The position numbers were made by a program, and so were the translations under genes. The notes beneath the pieces are model-generated. The model saw only the letters and a list, made by a program, of their open reading frames with translations. It was not told where the DNA came from and did not search any database. This document shows, piece after piece, positions 1 through 6,873 of a stretch of DNA of 8,149 nt. Position 1 is the stretch's first letter. Each line of letters starts with the position of its first letter. The DNA is from an uncultured Clostridia bacterium (GTDB lineage Bacteria > Bacillota > Clostridia > Oscillospirales > Ruminococcaceae), in assembly GCA_945931735.1 (NCBI GenBank), contig CAMEPN010000068.1, positions 1 to 8,149 of the forward strand. The letters run 5' to 3'.

Positions 1-1359
1 TAAGCCACTATTTTCCTTTTCCATATCGGACACTTTGCCCTTAAGAGAAAGGTTTTCCTTTTCTGTATCCGATATTCTTTTAGAAAGTATCGACTTTTCA
101 ATATGATTATTTTCGATAGTTTTTTCGAGTTCTCTTCTGTTAATGGTAGCTTCTAACTCACTTTTCCTGCAAAGCTCAATTTCAGCCTTAAGTTCAGAGA
201 TGCATTTTTTTACATCACAATATTCCAAAAGGGTACTTAAAAGCGAAGGATCACTGAAACAGCAAATATTAGCCTTTATATCAAATGAACGAACCTTTGA
301 CTCATTATCCAAAATAAACTGAGAATCAAAAATATCGAATATGAATTTTCCGTCGATTTCATGACCATTATGGCTTTTCACCTTCATTACGCCATTTTCA
401 GTGGAAATGATTAAATCCGAAACCATGCAATAGTTTGCCCCTACCGGATCAAATCGTATTTTCAGCGGGACATGAGGAGCCACGGCATGCGCAACAAAGC
501 TTCCGGAACGACTGTCATAACCGGAAAGCTTTATACTGTTTTCTTCAGAGAAACCGCTTCCATAGTCAAAATAAAGCTTTGCATCTGCTTTGACCGGAGA
601 ATTTCGAAGCATAGTTTCCAATTTCTGCTGAACATTGATGCGCTCCATTTCCGCCATAGAAAGAACATTCAACAACGTGTCGGAAGCAGTGAACAATCTA
701 ACTGCTTCACCATGAACAGCAGGGTTTGCAATCATTCCAAGTCCATTAATAATATTCAGCTCATAATATTTAAGCTTCAACTCAGAATGCTCATTAAGAA
801 AATCTTCTACGGCAGTTTTTACACCGTTTCTATCACCGTTCTCAAATATAGCGTTATTAAGGTTTCCGTTAATACCCTCGGTACCAAGGTCACTGCTGCC
901 AAATTTGATTGCTTTTTTTTCAAACGTGTGGCAATATTCCGGCGGAATAACGGCAGGATTATAATATAAATCTCTGCGTGCATAGGGCCAGCCTATATCA
1001 TGAAATAATACAAGCGGAAAACGGTTAGGGTATACATCGAGAATCGCTTTGAGTTCATTATAAACAGTATACCAGTTATGGTCACCGTCGATCAGAAAAA
1101 CATCAGCATTTGCAATAGTAGGTATTGCTTCAAGGCTGGTGCAGTAATGCATGGTAAAAACTCCATCCGATTTTTTTACCCACTCATCTGCCGGAAAAGA
1201 GGGGCACGGATCAATAGAATCAAGATGACCTCCCGATTCCCTTGCATATTGCAGCAAATTCGCGGTATTACCACCGCGATCAGCTCCTATTTCCACAATA
1301 TTTTTTATGTTTTCACCAACAAATATCGGCTTGATCACAGGATTCCAAAACCTTCTCAT
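1..1359 (-). CDS. SAM-dependent methyltransferase with C-terminal coiled coil, 3' end beyond window
   Basis: A continuous reading frame of 453 codons without a stop runs to the left edge, so the C-terminus is missing. The ATG is set by a strong AGGAGAGG ribosome site 7 nt upstream. Residues 1-135 look like a class I methyltransferase of the Methyltransf_24 kind: motif I IVEIGADRGGNT (21-32), acidic HLDSIDP (45-51), FLIDGDHNWYTV (88-99) and LVLFHDIGWPYARRDLYY (116-133). Residues about 260-370 are probably a beta-rich module (LYFDYGSGFSEE, LKIRFDPVGANYC) resembling modules seen in glycan-synthesis proteins; this is recalled, not searched. Residues about 385-453 are rich in Lys and Glu with heptad-like Leu/Ile spacing, so coiled coil. 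It follows the GT2 gene by 181 bp with no convincing terminator. Likely role: methylation of a surface glycan or its lipid-linked precursor in the cytoplasm. Proteins of this design often continue into glycosyltransferase domains, which cannot be checked here. Substrate unknown. Confidence 0.85.
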   Translation of the reverse strand, partial: MRRFWNPVIKPIFVGENIKNIVEIGADRGGNTANLLQYARESGGHLDSIDPCPSFPADEWVKKSDGVFTMHYCTSLEAIPTIANADVFLIDGDHNWYTVYNELKAILDVYPNRFPLVLFHDIGWPYARRDLYYNPAVIPPEYCHTFEKKAIKFGSSDLGTEGINGNLNNAIFENGDRNGVKTAVEDFLNEHSELKLKYYELNIINGLGMIANPAVHGEAVRLFTASDTLLNVLSMAEMERINVQQKLETMLRNSPVKADAKLYFDYGSGFSEENSIKLSGYDSRSGSFVAHAVAPHVPLKIRFDPVGANYCMVSDLIISTENGVMKVKSHNGHEIDGKFIFDIFDSQFILDNESKVRSFDIKANICCFSDPSLLSTLLEYCDVKKCISELKAEIELCRKSELEATINRRELEKTIENNHIEKSILSKRISDTEKENLSLKGKVSDMEKENSGL

Positions 1360-1366
1360 ACACTTA

Positions 1367-1374
1367 CCTCTCCT
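1367..1374 (-). promoter_or_regulatory. Shine-Dalgarno site of the methyltransferase gene
   Basis: AGGAGAGG lies 7 nt before the ATG at 1359. It fixes the start of a frame that has no stop in the window and confirms that this frame, not the overlapping plus-strand ORFs, is the gene. Confidence 0.75.
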
Positions 1375-1540
1375 ATAAATTTATTCTAACGTAATTAGTG
1401 TTTTCACAATAACAGAAAAACATCAATCAATTGCAGAGTTCACGTTTTAACGAACAAAGCCCAAAGACTATTTGGCTATTTACATAGGCAAAACCTTACA
1501 CAGACTCTTTTCAGAGCAGTATCTTTTGCACTGAACACAA

Positions 1541-2539
1541 TTATATTTTTCCTTTTTTCGCAAGATCAAGTATTTTTTTGAACAAGCGCTCAGGCAGCGC
1601 CCACATGACAGATTCTATCAAAACACTGTCAGGAGCTATTCTGAAGTACTTCATCATGGTTCTCAAATCATGGAATGACGGTTTGTTGTAATATCTGATC
1701 CTTGCGTCATAGAAATCGACGAGGTTATCGATTGTCTGCATCAATTCATCACAATAAATCCGTTCTCTATAATCCTCAATTCGGACACGGTAAGCTTTAA
1801 TTCTCTCCAAAAAATATGTCTGCTTATTATTAACCCCGTGAAGTATTGAGGTCTGATTACCTCCATGTTGGCGATAGTCAATAAGCGGTGTATGAATAAC
1901 CTCGATTCTTCCCGCCAACGCAGCATTAATAGCTAACCACTGGTCGTGGATGACAGAATCCAAAAATGGCATAGATTTTTTTGCAACATCTGATTTTATC
2001 ATCATTGCGCATCCTGTTACAAAATTCTTGATTAGAAGATACCCCGCTAGATTATTGCCTTCACGAAACACATGCCTTTTGCGGATCTTTGTTATGCTGT
2101 CGGCAATATGCTTTCCATCCTCATCGATTATTTCAAGGTCGCTGCACACAAGCGGGGAACCGGTCTGTTCCAGCACGTCGACCATGCGCCGTATCTTGTC
2201 ACTGTGCCACACATCGTCTTGATCGCAGTAGGAAAAATATTTTCCCTGCCCCTCCGCAGTCAGCCGCTCAAACGCCTTATTTGAGCCAAGGTTTTTTTCG
2301 CCGCGTATTATTCTATACGGAAAGGCGGTGATATGCTCCTTTACGGTGTTTTCGTCCAGCCGGTGCTCGGGACAATCGTCATATATCAGCAGCTCGAGAT
2401 TGGGATACGTCTGGCGATCCAATGAATCAAGCTGTTCCAGAAGCCACTTCTTGTTCGGATTATACACCGCCATAAGTATGGATACAAGAGGATTATCTGT
2501 TACCATACATTCTTGCATAATAGTCTTGGTATTCACCAT
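1541..2539 (-). CDS. GT2-family glycosyltransferase, probable rhamnosyltransferase
   Basis: A 332-residue soluble GT-A enzyme that transfers a sugar from a nucleotide donor to a growing glycan at the cytoplasmic face. Visible family marks are the first strand VSILMAVYN (19-27), LLIYDDCPE (50-58) for nucleotide contact, the metal-binding DQDDVW (106-111), a HDQW segment (198-201) near the usual catalytic-base position, and YRQHGGN (222-228), a C-terminal signature common in rhamnan and O-antigen rhamnosyltransferases. No membrane segment is evident. The start is uncertain: ATGs lie at 2539, 2518 and 2506. The first has a weak GGTGGGA site about 11 nt upstream and overlaps rmlB by 47 bp; the last would start near the usual family N-terminus and overlap rmlB by 14 bp. 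Either overlap suggests translational coupling. Rhamnose as the donated sugar is inferred from the rml neighbours. Confidence 0.9.
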   Translation of the reverse strand: MVNTKTIMQECMVTDNPLVSILMAVYNPNKKWLLEQLDSLDRQTYPNLELLIYDDCPEHRLDENTVKEHITAFPYRIIRGEKNLGSNKAFERLTAEGQGKYFSYCDQDDVWHSDKIRRMVDVLEQTGSPLVCSDLEIIDEDGKHIADSITKIRKRHVFREGNNLAGYLLIKNFVTGCAMMIKSDVAKKSMPFLDSVIHDQWLAINAALAGRIEVIHTPLIDYRQHGGNQTSILHGVNNKQTYFLERIKAYRVRIEDYRERIYCDELMQTIDNLVDFYDARIRYYNKPSFHDLRTMMKYFRIAPDSVLIESVMWALPERLFKKILDLAKKGKI

Positions 2540-3512
2540 TTATTATATGTTCCCACCACTCGCGGTTATCCAAATACCACTGAATGGTTTTCTGAATACC
2601 GTCTACAAATTTTGTTTCCGGCAGCCAGCCCAGTTCGTTATGTATTTTCGTTGGATCAATAGCATAACGCATATCGTGCCCCTTGCGATCGGCAACATAA
2701 GTAATAAGGCTCTCCGGCTTTCCGAGCGCCTTGCAAATTATCTTCACAATATCGATATTCCTCATTTCATTGTGGCCGCCGATATTGTACACCTCGCCCA
2801 CTGTTCCCTTGTGGATTATCAAATCAATAGCGCGGCAGTGATCCTCAACATACAGCCAGTCGCGTACATTCTCGCCTGTTCCGTATACCGGAAGCGGCTT
2901 GTCGTTCAGCGCGTTTGCTATCATAAGCGGAATGAGCTTTTCAGGGAAGTGGTACGGCCCATAATTGTTGGAGCATCTTGAGATAGTCACCGGAAGCCCG
3001 AATGTCCTGTGATAAGCTTGTACCAGTAGGTCTGCACTCGCCTTTGATGCGGAGTAAGGGGAGCTGGTATGAATTGGCGTTGTTTCGGTGAAGAACAGGT
3101 CGGGGCGGTCAAGCGGGAGGTCGCCGTACACCTCGTCGGTCGACACTTGGTGATACCGACGGATACCGTATTTTCGGCAGGCATCCATCATGACTTGAGT
3201 TCCGATTATGTTAGTATTCAAGAACACGCCGGGGTTTTCTATTGAGCGGTCAACATGGCTTTCTGCAGCGAAGTTGACGACGATATCCGGGTGTTCCTCC
3301 TCAAAAACACCGAAAACCGCCTCGCGATCGGTGATATCAACTTTGCAGAAACGGAAATTAGGATTGCCCATTATTGGCGCAAGCGTTTCCAAATTTCCTG
3401 CGTATGTAAGGCAGTCAAGGCAGATTATCCGATATTCGGGATGCTCTTTCAACATATAATGTACAAAATTTCCCCCGATAAATCCTGCTCCGCCGGTCAC
3501 GATTATTTTCAT
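2493..3512 (-). CDS. rmlB: dTDP-glucose 4,6-dehydratase
   Basis: The second step of dTDP-L-rhamnose synthesis: NAD-dependent conversion of dTDP-glucose to dTDP-4-keto-6-deoxyglucose in the cytoplasm. The 339 residues match full family length and form an extended short-chain dehydrogenase fold. GGAGFIG (7-13) binds NAD. STDEVYG (124-130) carries the Thr-Asp-Glu of the dehydratase subgroup, and YSASK (153-157) gives catalytic Tyr153 and Lys157. SRCSNNYGPYHFPEKLIP (178-195), RDWLYVEDH (217-225) and DRKGHDMRYAID (275-286) shape the sugar-nucleotide site. A GGAGG ribosome site lies 4 nt before the ATG, within the 13-bp gap after rmlC. The 3' end overlaps the glycosyltransferase gene. All key residues are present, so the enzyme should be active. 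The 5' half is GC-richer than most of the cluster. Confidence 0.97.
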   Translation of the reverse strand: MKIIVTGGAGFIGGNFVHYMLKEHPEYRIICLDCLTYAGNLETLAPIMGNPNFRFCKVDITDREAVFGVFEEEHPDIVVNFAAESHVDRSIENPGVFLNTNIIGTQVMMDACRKYGIRRYHQVSTDEVYGDLPLDRPDLFFTETTPIHTSSPYSASKASADLLVQAYHRTFGLPVTISRCSNNYGPYHFPEKLIPLMIANALNDKPLPVYGTGENVRDWLYVEDHCRAIDLIIHKGTVGEVYNIGGHNEMRNIDIVKIICKALGKPESLITYVADRKGHDMRYAIDPTKIHNELGWLPETKFVDGIQKTIQWYLDNREWWEHIINGEYQDYYARMYGNR

Positions 3513-3525
3513 ATATCCTCCAGAT

Positions 3526-4077
3526 TTATTTATTGTAAGTAAAGCTGCAATCGCTGTCTTTCAACAGTGGGGCGTTCTTGTCCTTGTCGGACAGAAGCGG
3601 GTTGTCAATTCCCCAGTCAACCCCGATCTCGGGATCGTCGTAGCGTATGCTGCGGTCGCTTTCATGGTCGTAATAATTATCTGCTTTATAGAGAAACTCA
3701 ACGTCATCTGTAAGCGTCACAAAGCCATGCCCAAAGCCCCTGGGAATAAAAAGCTGCCGCTTGTTTTCCGCGGAAAGCTCAACCGCGACCCATTGCTTAT
3801 ATGTAGGAGAGCCTTTTCTGAGATCTACCGCAACATCAAGGACAGCCCCCCTTGCGACTCTGACCAGTTTTGCTTGAGCGTGCTCGCCGTTCTGGAAATG
3901 TATTCCTCTGAGCACGCCTTTTTTAGCAGAATACGAATGGTTATCTTGAACGAAGTCACAGTCTATCTGGGGAAGCTTTATTTTGGAATAGCTCTCCATA
4001 AACCAACCGCGATTATCGCCAAAAACCTGCGGTTCAACAATGTAAACTCCTTTAATTCTAGTATCGATTACTTTCAT
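3526..4077 (-). CDS. rmlC: dTDP-4-dehydrorhamnose 3,5-epimerase
   Basis: The third step of the pathway: epimerisation at C3 and C5 of dTDP-4-keto-6-deoxyglucose by a dimeric cupin enzyme without cofactor. The 183 residues are normal family length. Visible marks are DNRGWFMESY (21-30), QDNHSYS (44-50), GVLRGIHFQ (54-62) with catalytic His60, KLVRV (70-74), IPRGFGHGF (111-119), the FLYKADNYY stretch (128-136) with the expected catalytic Tyr at 130, and DDPEIGVDW (147-155). The ATG at 4077 has AGAAGG 7 nt upstream. It is the first gene of the rmlC-rmlB-glycosyltransferase unit, with its own consensus promoter and a leader of about 110 nt. The enzyme acts between RmlB and RmlD, although rmlD lies in the other transcription unit. 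Confidence 0.97.
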   Translation of the reverse strand: MKVIDTRIKGVYIVEPQVFGDNRGWFMESYSKIKLPQIDCDFVQDNHSYSAKKGVLRGIHFQNGEHAQAKLVRVARGAVLDVAVDLRKGSPTYKQWVAVELSAENKRQLFIPRGFGHGFVTLTDDVEFLYKADNYYDHESDRSIRYDDPEIGVDWGIDNPLLSDKDKNAPLLKDSDCSFTYNK

Positions 4078-4197
4078 TCATATACCTTCTTTCAAACAAC
4101 AAAAATTACTCACGAAAGCTTGTTCAAATAAGAATATTATATATTTATAACCGTTTTAATTTACACAATCGGCGATTGAACATAGCAACACAGTTGT

Positions 4198-4226
4198 ATT
4201 ATAAACCAATTATTATATTTTGTCAA
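4198..4226 (-). promoter_or_regulatory. Consensus sigma-A promoter of rmlC-rmlB-glycosyltransferase
   Basis: On the minus strand TTGACA (4226-4221) and TATAAT (4203-4198) are separated by exactly 17 bp, a perfect match to the housekeeping consensus. The predicted transcription start near 4191 leaves a leader of about 110 nt before the rmlC ATG. Such a strong core suggests high basal output unless a repressor holds it back. Confidence 0.85.
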
Positions 4227-4248
4227 TAGCTGTACTATTTCTGACAAA
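4219..4248. repeat. Inverted repeat covering the rmlC -35 box
   Basis: Perfect 7-bp arms TTTGTCA (4219-4225) and TGACAAA (4242-4248) flank a 16-bp spacer. The promoter-proximal arm contains most of the -35 hexamer read on the minus strand. The geometry would suit a dimeric regulator bound over and upstream of the -35 box, but arms this short can arise by chance in AT-rich DNA. Confidence 0.35.
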
Positions 4249-4258
4249 TTATCCCTAA

Positions 4259-4313
4259 AAATCAAAAAACAACAAATCATCGACACAAACAATGATCTGT
4301 ATCTTTTTGATTT
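4259..4313. terminator. AT-rich inverted repeat, possible terminator between the two rml units
   Basis: AAATCAAAAA (4259-4268) and TTTTTGATTT (4304-4313) are perfect 10-bp arms. Inside them, ACA/TGT (4272-4274 with 4298-4300) and ATCAT/ATGAT (4276-4280 with 4292-4296) can also pair, leaving an 11-nt loop. Read on the minus strand, it lies about 67 nt after the rmlD stop and ends in a T-rich stretch, so it could stop rmlAD transcription before the rmlC promoter. The stem has few G-C pairs, so it would be weak at best. Confidence 0.35.
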
Positions 4314-4380
4314 AATGTCATTGAAAATGCGGCATTATTGAGTTTTTTCATAATTAGGCTATCCGAAGTTATGCATAACA

Positions 4381-5223
4381 TCATTCTGAAAGTTCCTTCA
4401 AATACCTGTCCAATGCGTCCTCCCAGGACGGAAGGCGCGCAAAACCCGCATCATCCAGTGATTTCTTACTCAGTCGGGAATTTAATGGCCTTGCAGCCTT
4501 TGCAGGATACTCAGAAGTAGGTATTGAGTGAACTGTCACATTCCTCCCAGCTTTCTTGAATATCTCCATGGCAAACTCAGCCCATGAACAATAACCCTCA
4601 TTTGTGGCATGATAAACACCATATTTTCCGCTTCCCGACATATCGCAAACCAATTTTGCTAAATCGGCGGTGTATGTTGGAGATCCAATCTGGTCGCATA
4701 CGACATTAAGCTCGCTATGGGTTTCGGACAAGCGCAGCATTGTCTTAACGAAGTTTGCTCCGTTAACGCCGAACACCCATGAAATCCTTATGATATAATG
4801 CCTATCTACATTTTCAACAACCTTATTTTCTCCCTCAAGCTTGGTACGTCCGTAAACGCTTTTTGGGCATTTTTCATCGGTAGTTTCATACGCCATGCAC
4901 CCTTCTCCGGAAAAAACATAATCGGTGCTGAAATACATCATCTCAGCGCCAATCTCCCTGCACGCTAATGCAATATTTTCGGTACCGCCGACATTGACAG
5001 CAGAGCACCTGTCAACCTCGTCCTCCGCTTTATCTACTGCGGTCCATGCAGCGCAATGAATTACCGCTTCAGGCCTTTCAGCATTCATGAACGCAAAAAC
5101 CGCCTCACGGTCGGTAATATCCAGCTCCTCTATATCTATTCCCTTGCAAGGAACATTTCGCCTATTCAGTTCCTTGACTACATCATAGCCAAGCTGCCCT
5201 TTAACTCCGGTAACAATTATCAC
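4381..5223 (-). CDS. rmlD: dTDP-4-dehydrorhamnose reductase
   Basis: The last step of dTDP-L-rhamnose synthesis: NAD(P)H-dependent reduction of the 4-keto sugar made by RmlC. The 280 residues match the family. The nucleotide-binding loop is GVKGQLG (6-12). CAAWTAVDKAEDE (57-69), STDYVFSGEG (99-108), the catalytic pair in YGRTK (Tyr124, Lys128), DQIGSPTYTADLAK (177-190) and RPLNSRLS (245-252) are typical RmlD motifs. The start codon is GTG: an in-frame TGA lies two codons upstream, ruling out a longer protein, and GAAGGGG sits 8 nt before the GTG. It follows rmlA after 66 bp without a promoter or terminator that I can see, so the two are probably co-transcribed. Downstream it is followed by a short palindrome (4368-4379) and the 303-bp spacer. 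Confidence 0.97.
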   Translation of the reverse strand: MIIVTGVKGQLGYDVVKELNRRNVPCKGIDIEELDITDREAVFAFMNAERPEAVIHCAAWTAVDKAEDEVDRCSAVNVGGTENIALACREIGAEMMYFSTDYVFSGEGCMAYETTDEKCPKSVYGRTKLEGENKVVENVDRHYIIRISWVFGVNGANFVKTMLRLSETHSELNVVCDQIGSPTYTADLAKLVCDMSGSGKYGVYHATNEGYCSWAEFAMEIFKKAGRNVTVHSIPTSEYPAKAARPLNSRLSKKSLDDAGFARLPSWEDALDRYLKELSE

Positions 5224-5231
5224 GTTTCAGA

Positions 5232-5238
5232 CCCCTTC
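5232..5238 (-). promoter_or_regulatory. Ribosome binding site supporting the GTG start of rmlD
   Basis: GAAGGGG lies 8 nt before the GTG at 5223. With the in-frame TGA two codons upstream of the GTG, it decides the unusual start codon. Confidence 0.7.
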
Positions 5239-5289
5239 GTTTTTATATAATGATGAATTGTATATTGCGCTCTTTTCTGCCGCCAAGGT

Positions 5290-6177
5290 TCAGTACCTTA
5301 TTTTACCCTCAGCGACCTTTTTTAGATGCTGACCGTATGTAGATTTCCCATAACGCTCGGCAGATTCAAGCAATTTCTCCTTTGAGATCCATCCATTAAT
5401 ATAGGCGATTTCTTCAATAGCAGAAATTTTTATGCCCTGCCGCTTTTCAACCATACGCACAAACTCACCCGCCTCTATAAGGCTGTCCATTGTTCCTGTA
5501 TCAAGCCATGCAAAACCTCGACCCAGCAGTTGAACATCAAGACATCCTTCCTCAAGGAACACACGATTGAGGTCGGTTATCTCGAGTTCTCCCCTTGCGG
5601 AAGGCTTCAATTTTTTAGCAGTTTCTACCACGCGATTGTCATAAAAATAAAGCCCGGTTACAGCATAATTCGACTTAGGCTCTTTTGGCTTTTCCTCAAC
5701 AGAAATGACTTTTCCGCTGTCATCAAATTCTACAACTCCAAACCGCTCCGGATCGTCAACATAATAACCAAACACGCTTGCACGATGGTTTTCTTCGGCA
5801 TTTTTTACAGCCTGTCGGAGCATTTTCCCGAATCCATGTCCATAGAAAATATTATCGCCAAGAACCATAGCGCAGCTGTCGTCACCAATAAATTCCTCAC
5901 CCAGAATAAAAGCCTGTGCCAATCCATCGGGAGATGGCTGAACCTTATAACTCAAATTGATTCCATATGATGAACCATCCCCGAGCAATTTCTGAAAATT
6001 AGGCAGATCCTGCGGCGTAGATATTATCATTATATCCTTGATTCCAGCCAGCATAAGCGTCGATAGAGGATAATAAACCATCGGCTTGTCATAAATAGGC
6101 AAAAGCTGTTTTGAAGTTATCATCGTCAGCGGATATAGGCGAGTGCCCGATCCTCCAGCCAATACAATTCCCTTCAT
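5290..6177 (-). CDS. rmlA: Glucose-1-phosphate thymidylyltransferase
   Basis: The first step of the pathway: joins glucose-1-phosphate and dTTP to give dTDP-glucose and pyrophosphate; in this family it is commonly feedback-inhibited by dTDP-L-rhamnose. The 295 residues match the family. The nucleotidyltransferase signature GGSGTRLYP (8-16), [12 protein letters not shown] (22-33), [11 protein letters not shown] (105-115) with a metal-binding Asp at 108, [21 protein letters not shown] (160-180), ELEITDLN (197-204) and WLDTGT (224-229) with the second expected metal-site Asp are all present. The ATG has AAGGAG about 10 nt upstream. It is the first gene of the rmlA-rmlD unit, read from its own consensus promoter with a leader of about 40 nt. 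The sequence distinguishes it from UTP-specific GalU enzymes. Confidence 0.97.
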   Translation of the reverse strand: MKGIVLAGGSGTRLYPLTMITSKQLLPIYDKPMVYYPLSTLMLAGIKDIMIISTPQDLPNFQKLLGDGSSYGINLSYKVQPSPDGLAQAFILGEEFIGDDSCAMVLGDNIFYGHGFGKMLRQAVKNAEENHRASVFGYYVDDPERFGVVEFDDSGKVISVEEKPKEPKSNYAVTGLYFYDNRVVETAKKLKPSARGELEITDLNRVFLEEGCLDVQLLGRGFAWLDTGTMDSLIEAGEFVRMVEKRQGIKISAIEEIAYINGWISKEKLLESAERYGKSTYGQHLKKVAEGKIRY

Positions 6178-6224
6178 ATTAACTATTCTCCTTGTTTAGG
6201 TAATATAATCTCATATACGTTTAT

Positions 6225-6253
6225 ATTATACATATTTTGACTTGTTTTGTCAA
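6225..6253 (-). promoter_or_regulatory. Consensus sigma-A promoter of rmlA-rmlD
   Basis: On the minus strand TTGACA (6253-6248) and TATAAT (6230-6225) are separated by exactly 17 bp, again a perfect consensus. The expected start near 6218 gives a leader of about 40 nt to the rmlA ATG, which has its own AAGGAG site at 6193-6188. A 5-bp inverted repeat TTGAC/GTCAA (6237-6241 with 6249-6253) includes the -35 box and reaches into the spacer. Confidence 0.85.
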
Positions 6254-6841
6254 CCATATAATTATATGATTAATAAAAATCTATGTAAAGTGCTTCAAAA
6301 CAAATTGGGCAGCAAAAGTCGAAATCTTTTATGAGCAGACAAAGCGCCATACTCACTGATTTAGCGAACGCACTCACAATATTTTGAGTACTTCAAGAAT
6401 ATGCTGCAATTAAATCTGCCTTTAGTGATAATGGTGTATCGCTACACGAACGTCAAGTAAGAATCAGAGTATACAGCGACAGTTATGCAGGTCTTAAGCA
6501 CAGCCTATGATTTAAGGCAAACAAGATAATCCTACTGAAATAAAGCGGCACAAAAATCGTGAAATCGGTTGTTGGAGAAGTGTATAAGCATACAAGAGTT
6601 TCCGAAGCTAAATATCAACACTGCGCAGTTCATTATTTATGTAACGTTCCCTGATACAATGTGCAATAGAATGTGAATGTAACCCCAAAGAAAACCGCGC
6701 GCAAATAGGTGAGGAACATTGTAAGGCAACTTCACACAATCAAGCTTAAAGAAGCTAAGAACATCAAAAAAACTTGAAAACAATTTCCTATCCCAACGCT
6801 GGATGAAGAATGAATCTTCACGTGCATTTCGTTTCATATAC
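6254..6841. other. Gene-poor spacer between the recombinase terminator and the rmlA promoter
   Basis: No intact gene is convincing in this stretch of about 590 bp. From 6331 the plus-strand frame beginning ATG AGC AGA reads MSRQSAILTDLANALTIF, stop, then a 42-codon open stretch ending RVYSDSYAGLKHSL, stop, and later a further open stretch ending near 6652. The composition looks protein-like but the stops break it, so it may be the remnant of a decayed gene that I do not recognise, or chance. The part from about 6650 to 6841 shows nothing I can name. As DNA between a recombinase and housekeeping-like genes, it is where an element border or old insertion scar might lie. Confidence 0.45.
6255..6268. 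promoter_or_regulatory. 14-bp perfect palindrome next to the rmlA -35 box
   Basis: CATATAATTATATG is its own reverse complement and ends one base upstream of the -35 hexamer. It could be a regulator site or simply an AT-rich UP element that boosts the promoter. Only the position and symmetry support a role. Confidence 0.35.
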
Positions 6842-6868
6842 AAAGAAAAGGGCAGGAGCTGCCTGCCC
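6842..6868 (-). terminator. Rho-independent terminator of the recombinase gene
   Basis: On the minus strand GGGCAGG and CCTGCCC form a perfect 7-bp GC-rich stem with a 5-nt loop, followed by TTTTCTTT. The stem starts 5 nt after the recombinase stop codon. The T tract is on the minus strand side, so it acts in that direction and separates the recombinase transcript from the rml genes. Confidence 0.9.
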
Positions 6869-6873
6869 AAAAA

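Noticed and set aside
472..969. 165-residue plus-strand ORF
   Set aside because: It lies antisense to the methyltransferase frame, which is unbroken, has a strong ribosome site and carries recognisable motifs. The plus-strand protein shows no family marks.
1383..1409. Promoter for the methyltransferase gene (TTGTGA, 15 bp, TAGAAT)
   Set aside because: The spacer is short and the -35 match poor, and the predicted start would fall almost on the ribosome site. Readthrough from the upstream genes is as likely.
1453..1474. Hairpin-like CCAAA/TTTGG in the gap after the glycosyltransferase gene, as a terminator
   Set aside because: Only five base pairs with a mismatch beside them and no clean T tract; too weak to call.
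2328..2981. 217-residue plus-strand ORF
   Set aside because: It is a shadow of rmlB and the glycosyltransferase gene; both of those have complete catalytic motifs.
4368..4379. Palindrome GTTATGCATAAC just after the rmlD stop, as a terminator
   Set aside because: It is a perfect 12-bp palindrome but leaves no loop and has no following T tract. It is noted only as a possible chance symmetry.
6637..6870. 77-residue minus-strand ORF after the recombinase
   Set aside because: It would start with TTG inside the terminator hairpin. The first ATG (6837) has no ribosome site and no recognisable motif follows, so a gene is not supported.
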